64,000 bases of DNA. It comes from Clostridia bacterium (GTDB lineage: Bacteria > Bacillota > Clostridia > Oscillospirales > CAG-272). The notes beneath the pieces are model-generated. The model saw nothing but the letters and a program-made list of their open reading frames with translations. It had not been told where the DNA came from and did no database searches. Of the stretch, positions 59,420 to 64,000 are shown piece by piece. The first letter of the stretch is position 1; the number at the start of each line of letters is the position of its first letter. Position numbers and translations under genes: made by a program. Where the stretch lies: positions 85,300 through 149,299 of the forward strand of contig JAFUQQ010000034.1 of NCBI GenBank assembly GCA_017472285.1, in the 5' to 3' direction.

Positions 59420-60709
59420 TTACACCTCCAACGTTTTAACCAAATCGACCAAATATCTAATAGTGTTTACATTGTCAACATCTAACATCTCGGTAATATA
59501 GTTTACGCCTTGCAAGGAGATATCTCCCGTTCCAACTATAAACACTTGATTAACTTGGCATTGCTCTAATATACCTACTGTAATATTATTTAGCGTTGAC
59601 ATTTTACATACGAAATCTGCTGAGCAGTTTTTGTTATGTATAAAACTATCTTCTACAAATACATTTCCCACAAGACCATTATTAACCGAACGTTGATATT
59701 TATATAGTTCGATGATGGCAGATTGCATTAAATTTGAATGATTGTTTCCAAATATGAATATTGGCGGTTTTTGCAATCTTGGTTTTTTGAAGTATTTGCT
59801 AATATATTCTTGAATAAATGAAATGATCTCAGTTGCATTCTGATTCAAAAATGAATCCGTAAAGACAAACGCACGAACATCAGCATTTGATGAAAACATT
59901 GATGACAAATGGCGTTTCTTTGCTTTTAATAATTTTTCTCTATCAAGAGCTTCCAAAGTCCATTTGTTAATTAAAAGTGTTTTTTGTCCTTCCAAAAAAG
60001 AGAGCAATTCATTTTTTGTTATAGTGCGTTCTTGTTCCGTATGCTTGGCGGAAAGAATCGCTATTAACGAAAAAGCATTTGGGTAATAAAGCGATTTTGC
60101 TGTTTCTTCATCTGTAACATCACAGAGCAAATTAACAACCTCTTCTTCTAACAACGCAAATTGTTTTGCTTTTTGATATGTAAAACAATTCCAAAAGTCA
60201 GAGATGCTTACTCTTAAAGATAAAGTATCTCGCTTGTTCTTGTAATAATTGAGGAGTTCTTCTTTTTCCGCTTTGGTCTTTTTTTGCTTGTTCGCTATAT
60301 TCAGCATTTTGGGATCGGAAATGGTATAAATTCTATGAAAATACTTACATAAAATGTCTTTATCTACTGTAGTTTCAAGAAAATTAGAAAAAGAATCCAT
60401 ATCCACTTCATCAACATTTTCTGCATAGTAAGCATATAAAATATAAGAAACGCTCTTGCCTAAATACGCACTTTCACAATAATGACAAAGCATTTCAAGA
60501 ATAGGCGTTGCCACACTGGAGATTTGATATTTGCCATCTTCGTGATATTTGCATTGAATTGTGGTTATTCCCGTAGACGAATGAATATCTATATCCTCTA
60601 TAACTCCTTCTAATGTGACAGCGTCATCATCATTAGCTGATAGAAGTTCACAAATGGATTTATTGAACTGATATACATATCCTTTTATCGTGCTATCCGC
60701 TTGTCTCAC
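59420..60709 (-). CDS. DUF4297-like nuclease partner of HerA
   Basis: The 429-residue protein starts with GYVYQFNKSICELL (residues 10-23) and the motif EGVIEDIDIHSSTG...IQCKYHE (near 33-57), a PD-(D/E)XK pattern as seen in DUF4297/Cap4-type nucleases: the D/E pair followed by Q-x-K. The middle and C-terminal parts are helical with no recognised domain. The GTG start at 60709 has AAAAGGTGG upstream. It lies three bases upstream of the herA-like gene. The nuclease call is inferred from motif and partner. Confidence 0.75.
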   Translation of the reverse strand: MRQADSTIKGYVYQFNKSICELLSANDDDAVTLEGVIEDIDIHSSTGITTIQCKYHEDGKYQISSVATPILEMLCHYCESAYLGKSVSYILYAYYAENVDEVDMDSFSNFLETTVDKDILCKYFHRIYTISDPKMLNIANKQKKTKAEKEELLNYYKNKRDTLSLRVSISDFWNCFTYQKAKQFALLEEEVVNLLCDVTDEETAKSLYYPNAFSLIAILSAKHTEQERTITKNELLSFLEGQKTLLINKWTLEALDREKLLKAKKRHLSSMFSSNADVRAFVFTDSFLNQNATEIISFIQEYISKYFKKPRLQKPPIFIFGNNHSNLMQSAIIELYKYQRSVNNGLVGNVFVEDSFIHNKNCSADFVCKMSTLNNITVGILEQCQVNQVFIVGTGDISLQGVNYITEMLDVDNVNTIRYLVDLVKTLEV

Positions 60710-60787
60710 ACCATCACCACCTTTTCATATTTCGATTAACTGTCCTCGATTTATAAATTTTGTTTTTCTAAGAGAAACGGGATATGG

Positions 60788-62797
60788 TTACTCCACGATC
60801 ACTTCACAGGCATCAAATGATGCAGGGTATGTAAGTGACATTATGTGATTCTTGAAAACAACAATATAAGCATATATAGTCCCTTCGCCAAAACGATCGT
60901 GCAACAAACACCTTCCATCGGTGCAAAAGTTCACTTCATCTGGCAAAGAACGCAGATATGGCAACTCCATTGTTTTCGTAGCACTCTCAGGGAAGTTTAC
61001 TGCCATTCCAACAACTTGTCCTTCGCCAAACACAGCGTGACGGATAATAGCTCCTGCGGGAACAATAATCTCTTTCGTTGCAGATGTTTTTCTGCCATCA
61101 ACAAAGCTAAGTGCCTTTTCGCTCACCGTCGTATCAATGTACTGTTTCCAAGCGGGAGCTTCCAAAATGTCACGTCTTGTTTCGCAAGTGAGAATCAGAT
61201 CGCGCAAATGTTCGGGTTGAGCTTTATCTGCTTCAAACATTGCCACGAAATACTTTTGGAATTGAGCCAATGTAAGCGGAACAATATCAAGTCGCTGCTT
61301 AACATCACCCTTTGCATACCAAATGCCGTGTCTGAACGTTTCAGCGGTATTTGTATCAATGCGCACCGCAATAAACATACCGTAAACAGGCTTATCATAT
61401 TTCAATACAGCATCAGAAACGTGACGTCTTACCGGCTCACCTTCCATAGCTTCTTGCCTTGAAGATGTGGACATCGTTACCTCGGTTAAGATGGTAAAAT
61501 CGTTAAATTCGCAATACAAGTCACCTTTTCTACCGCCTGCCGCAGAAACGGGCAAGAAGTCGGAATCCAATCTAAAGCCGCGTACTTCGTATGGCTTATT
61601 TACCATATGGTCAATAGCCAAAGCTGCTCTCCAAAGCACCCATTCAAGATATGCAGGAGTTTCATCCTTGGGAACCTCTATGGCATTATCCTCGTCGTAA
61701 ACGAGCTTGCCGCCGCCCTTAATAAGTAACGACATATAATCGGAAATTTCTTTCCATTGATTGCGTTGATCTTCAGCGTACTTGATCTCATCGGTTTGAG
61801 CCATAAGATTTTCAAGTCGCTGTCTTGCAATATTGACCTCGGTAGGAGTTGTAAGCGGAAGATCGGAAATATCGAATACGATATGCCTTTCCTTCATCTG
61901 CTTAATCAAATCGTCAAGCAGTGCTTTCGCTACGTCCATACTATCGGTAGGCAAAGGTGCACCATTACAAAGCTTCTTGTATGCCTGCATCAGAGATTCT
62001 TCGCTTGCAGTGCTTTTTGCCAATTTTTCAGCGAGAACGTGCTTGGAAGGTACAATGACAAGTCCTCGTCCTTTGCGTTGTAAAACACCCGAGATACGAA
62101 GATAACGCATATTCATATCGGTATAGTCCAAGAAATTCTCTGGCTTCTTGTCATAATGCTCACCGCGCTTCTGAATTTCCTGCTTGTCAAAAGGACGTTT
62201 AGCGGGAGCAACGGCTCTGCGCGCTCTTAAATCGAGAATACTGTCAACAACATCCGATACATTATAACTCGGGTTTGTCGTATGTCCCCAAAGCGCAAAT
62301 TCAATTCTGCTGATCTCAGACGAGCCCGTCCGTTTCTCCAATTCAAGCATAATTGCCAAGAGCCATCTTAACGGAGAAAAATAGCGAACACCATCGGGCA
62401 AAGGAAACTGCTCAACACTCATTGATCTGAGATAACATTCTTGAACAGCGGGATATGTATCTGCCTTCAAAAACATTTTACCAAACGGCGTGAGTGCATC
62501 CAATGCACCCAAATCATCTTGGTTGCCGTCCTTTTTCTTCACCTGCGGATAGATAAAGCCGTTTTTAGCAAACATCAACCGCCATTTTCTCGCGTGGCTA
62601 CCCGATTCGTCTTTTCCTTCCTCGTTTTGAATGATACCTTTCTCATCCAAAAGCTTCATAAACTCAATCTCATTTTCCTTGCCGTGAAGATTTCCGACAA
62701 AAACTGAGTTCGCAAATACCGCAAATCCTTCTTGGATTCGATTAGGATTTCGCAAGCCCGTATTACCTACGAGCCAAATATCAATATTTTCATTCAT
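60788..62797 (-). CDS. AlwI-family type II restriction endonuclease
   Basis: The start at 62797 has GGAGG 9 bases upstream and gives 669 residues. The C-terminal half holds the nuclease centre VSAAGGRKGDLYCEFNDFTI followed by LTEVTMSTSSRQEAMEGEPV, characteristic of RE_AlwI endonucleases, which cut near an asymmetric GGATC site (type IIS). The true target here is not known. The N-terminal half is a DNA-recognition part rich in helices. It overlaps the end region of the methyltransferase gene (15 bases between them), so both are co-transcribed. Confidence 0.88.
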   Translation of the reverse strand: MNENIDIWLVGNTGLRNPNRIQEGFAVFANSVFVGNLHGKENEIEFMKLLDEKGIIQNEEGKDESGSHARKWRLMFAKNGFIYPQVKKKDGNQDDLGALDALTPFGKMFLKADTYPAVQECYLRSMSVEQFPLPDGVRYFSPLRWLLAIMLELEKRTGSSEISRIEFALWGHTTNPSYNVSDVVDSILDLRARRAVAPAKRPFDKQEIQKRGEHYDKKPENFLDYTDMNMRYLRISGVLQRKGRGLVIVPSKHVLAEKLAKSTASEESLMQAYKKLCNGAPLPTDSMDVAKALLDDLIKQMKERHIVFDISDLPLTTPTEVNIARQRLENLMAQTDEIKYAEDQRNQWKEISDYMSLLIKGGGKLVYDEDNAIEVPKDETPAYLEWVLWRAALAIDHMVNKPYEVRGFRLDSDFLPVSAAGGRKGDLYCEFNDFTILTEVTMSTSSRQEAMEGEPVRRHVSDAVLKYDKPVYGMFIAVRIDTNTAETFRHGIWYAKGDVKQRLDIVPLTLAQFQKYFVAMFEADKAQPEHLRDLILTCETRRDILEAPAWKQYIDTTVSEKALSFVDGRKTSATKEIIVPAGAIIRHAVFGEGQVVGMAVNFPESATKTMELPYLRSLPDEVNFCTDGRCLLHDRFGEGTIYAYIVVFKNHIMSLTYPASFDACEVIVE

Positions 62798-62811
62798 AAC
62801 ACAATCCTCCA

Positions 62812-64000
62812 TCAAAATCCAACAAACAAATATTCTTGAACGGTATTTCTGTGCGTTTTTGCATCTCCTTGATTACCGAAGGAATACTTATAATCAATCG
62901 GGATAACTTCTACGTGTTCCTTATACTTTGCCATTATAGCAACCATTTCATCTTGTGTCGGCTGACTATTAGAGGAATAAGAAACAACTAAAATACTATT
63001 TGCAAATTTCTTAAACAACTTATCAAAGGCATCTGCCGCGCCTTTGCGTGTAGAAAACGGTGTGGGATATGACTTAAACTTTTTAGTTTGTGTATGCTCT
63101 TGAATTTCAACACCCTTCCAATCTCGCGCAAGACCTTCTACAAAGTGGTATCTACGAACATACTCATTATCCGACAAAGGAGAATAATATGGCGGATCAA
63201 TGTAAACCAAATCAGCATTTTCAACCTTTAAGTCCATTGCATCACCGTGTTTGGAGAAATTTGATTTACCGTTATCAAATATAGACTTGTTTACTGCATC
63301 AACGGATTCAAGGAATTGTTGAGCAAGAGATTTCTTCAAATCTTGACGACCATCATCATATCTGTATCCGGTGTAAGTAAAAATTCCACGAGGACGCTTC
63401 TTCAAACAAGCGCGAATCAAAGAGGTCATTGCTATTGCTTGTTTATACTGATCTCTCATTGCCGCTATATTTGTGCGAAGCGTATCGATCAAATCGTTTT
63501 CTTCGTCGGAATAGTACAAGCCCTTAAAAGTTGTTGCAACAAAATGATCGGATTCCTTATGCACAACAAGAAGTTCTTTCGCATCTTCCAAAGGCAACGT
63601 AACGGTATTGTTTTCAATCATTGCTTTGGTAAAGGTCGCAGACATAGCCATATAGTCGTTGCTGACAACTGATTTACCTTGCGCCTTAAGCATATAGCCA
63701 ACAACACCCGATCCGGAAAACAGATCCACAACTGTATTAACATTGAACTGAGAAACAACCGACCAAATTTCAGAAAGCAGCTTGCTCTTGGAACCCATAA
63801 AACGAGTGGGTGGGTATGCTGAAACCTGCTGTGGTAACGGCTGAGGTTCAAGTCTTTGCAAAGTCTGCTGCTTTGGTGGAATAGTGACAATTACATCTTC
63901 ACCTTTTCTTGTACTACCATTACAAGAAATGTGGCGTTTGGTTTGTATAACATCAATAGTAAACGGAGCGTACAACTCGTGAACCAAAGGATGATTGGAA
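62812..64000 (-). CDS. Adenine-specific DNA methyltransferase, probably two D12-class domains fused (partial)
   Basis: The reading frame stays open to the right edge, so the true start lies outside the window. The visible part contains a D12-class N6-adenine methyltransferase: TRFMGSKSKLLSEIW near the domain start, VVDLFSGSGVVGYML (SAM binding), NADLVYIDPPYYSPLSDNEY with the DPPY motif, and SILVVSYSSNSQP near the C-terminus. The preceding ~60 residues (HPLVHELYAPFTIDVIQTKR, then ISCNGSTRKGEDVIV) look like the tail of another D12 domain. A two-domain fusion suits an asymmetric target such as that of AlwI, where each strand needs its own methylation. It protects host DNA from the restriction enzyme encoded downstream. 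Confidence 0.85.
   Translation of the reverse strand, partial: SNHPLVHELYAPFTIDVIQTKRHISCNGSTRKGEDVIVTIPPKQQTLQRLEPQPLPQQVSAYPPTRFMGSKSKLLSEIWSVVSQFNVNTVVDLFSGSGVVGYMLKAQGKSVVSNDYMAMSATFTKAMIENNTVTLPLEDAKELLVVHKESDHFVATTFKGLYYSDEENDLIDTLRTNIAAMRDQYKQAIAMTSLIRACLKKRPRGIFTYTGYRYDDGRQDLKKSLAQQFLESVDAVNKSIFDNGKSNFSKHGDAMDLKVENADLVYIDPPYYSPLSDNEYVRRYHFVEGLARDWKGVEIQEHTQTKKFKSYPTPFSTRKGAADAFDKLFKKFANSILVVSYSSNSQPTQDEMVAIMAKYKEHVEVIPIDYKYSFGNQGDAKTHRNTVQEYLFVGF

Overview
The window reads as chromosome of a Gram-positive anaerobe of the class Clostridia. Grounds: most genes have strong AGGAGG-type ribosome binding sites, promoters are close to the sigma-A consensus (TTGACA-N17-TATAAT), protein families are typical of Firmicutes, and there is a LexA-type CGAAC-N4-GTTYG box. 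Genus cannot be assigned from the sequence alone. Most genes lie on the minus strand. Long open frames opposite them are codon-bias shadows and were left out.

Region 1 (1-10.3 kb) is mostly metabolism: the tail of a leucine-rich-repeat surface protein, a CE7 acetyl esterase, a proline operon transcribed proB-proA-proC with a tandem ~93-bp repeat array between proB and proA, an MgtC-family membrane protein behind a branched RNA hairpin, a three-gene anaerobic glycerol-3-phosphate dehydrogenase operon with a perfect-consensus promoter, and a PHP-family phosphatase.

Region 2 (10.5-23.3 kb) is one seven-gene operon for carbohydrate capture and uptake. It holds a 1005-residue solute-binding protein with carbohydrate-binding-like domains and no lipobox, two pairs of MalF/MalG-like permeases, an NHL-TPR-Yip1 membrane protein and a giant secreted DUF5696 protein. 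It has no ABC ATPase. The architecture suggests a surface machine feeding one shared ATPase encoded elsewhere.

Region 3 (23.8-41.6 kb) is housekeeping: mnmA, rnhA, a Gfo/Idh/MocA oxidoreductase, rarA, nth, maf, apt, a U32 peptidase, thiI, a MinD-like ATPase followed by a methylglyoxal-synthase-like protein that has lost its catalytic residues, an Asn/Gln-rich membrane protein, an AlgJ/AlgI-type O-acetylation pair, a lipoprotein and an ECF sigma/anti-sigma pair. Several gaps carry a dispersed modular repeat family.

Region 4 (41.7-49.5 kb) is a compact phage head module (small zinc protein, small and large terminase, portal, scaffold-like protein, capsid, adaptor, large accessory protein). No integrase, tail or lysis gene is visible. 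It is driven by a perfect promoter whose spacer holds a LexA-like operator, and is preceded by an array of TGTCGAA boxes at 17-bp spacing. Region 5 (49.5-53.3 kb) has kinase and immunity-type genes, a long ECF-type sigma factor with a homopolymer frameshift, and two divergent tRNA genes (Leu-GAG, Pro-UGG).

Region 6 (53.4-64 kb) is a mobile defence island: a large serine recombinase, a small protein, ParB-like and MobC-like proteins, a candidate oriT, a candidate stand-alone small RNA, then a defence operon running methyltransferase -> AlwI-like type II restriction enzyme -> DUF4297-like nuclease -> HerA ATPase. The methyltransferase runs off the right edge and looks like a two-domain fusion.
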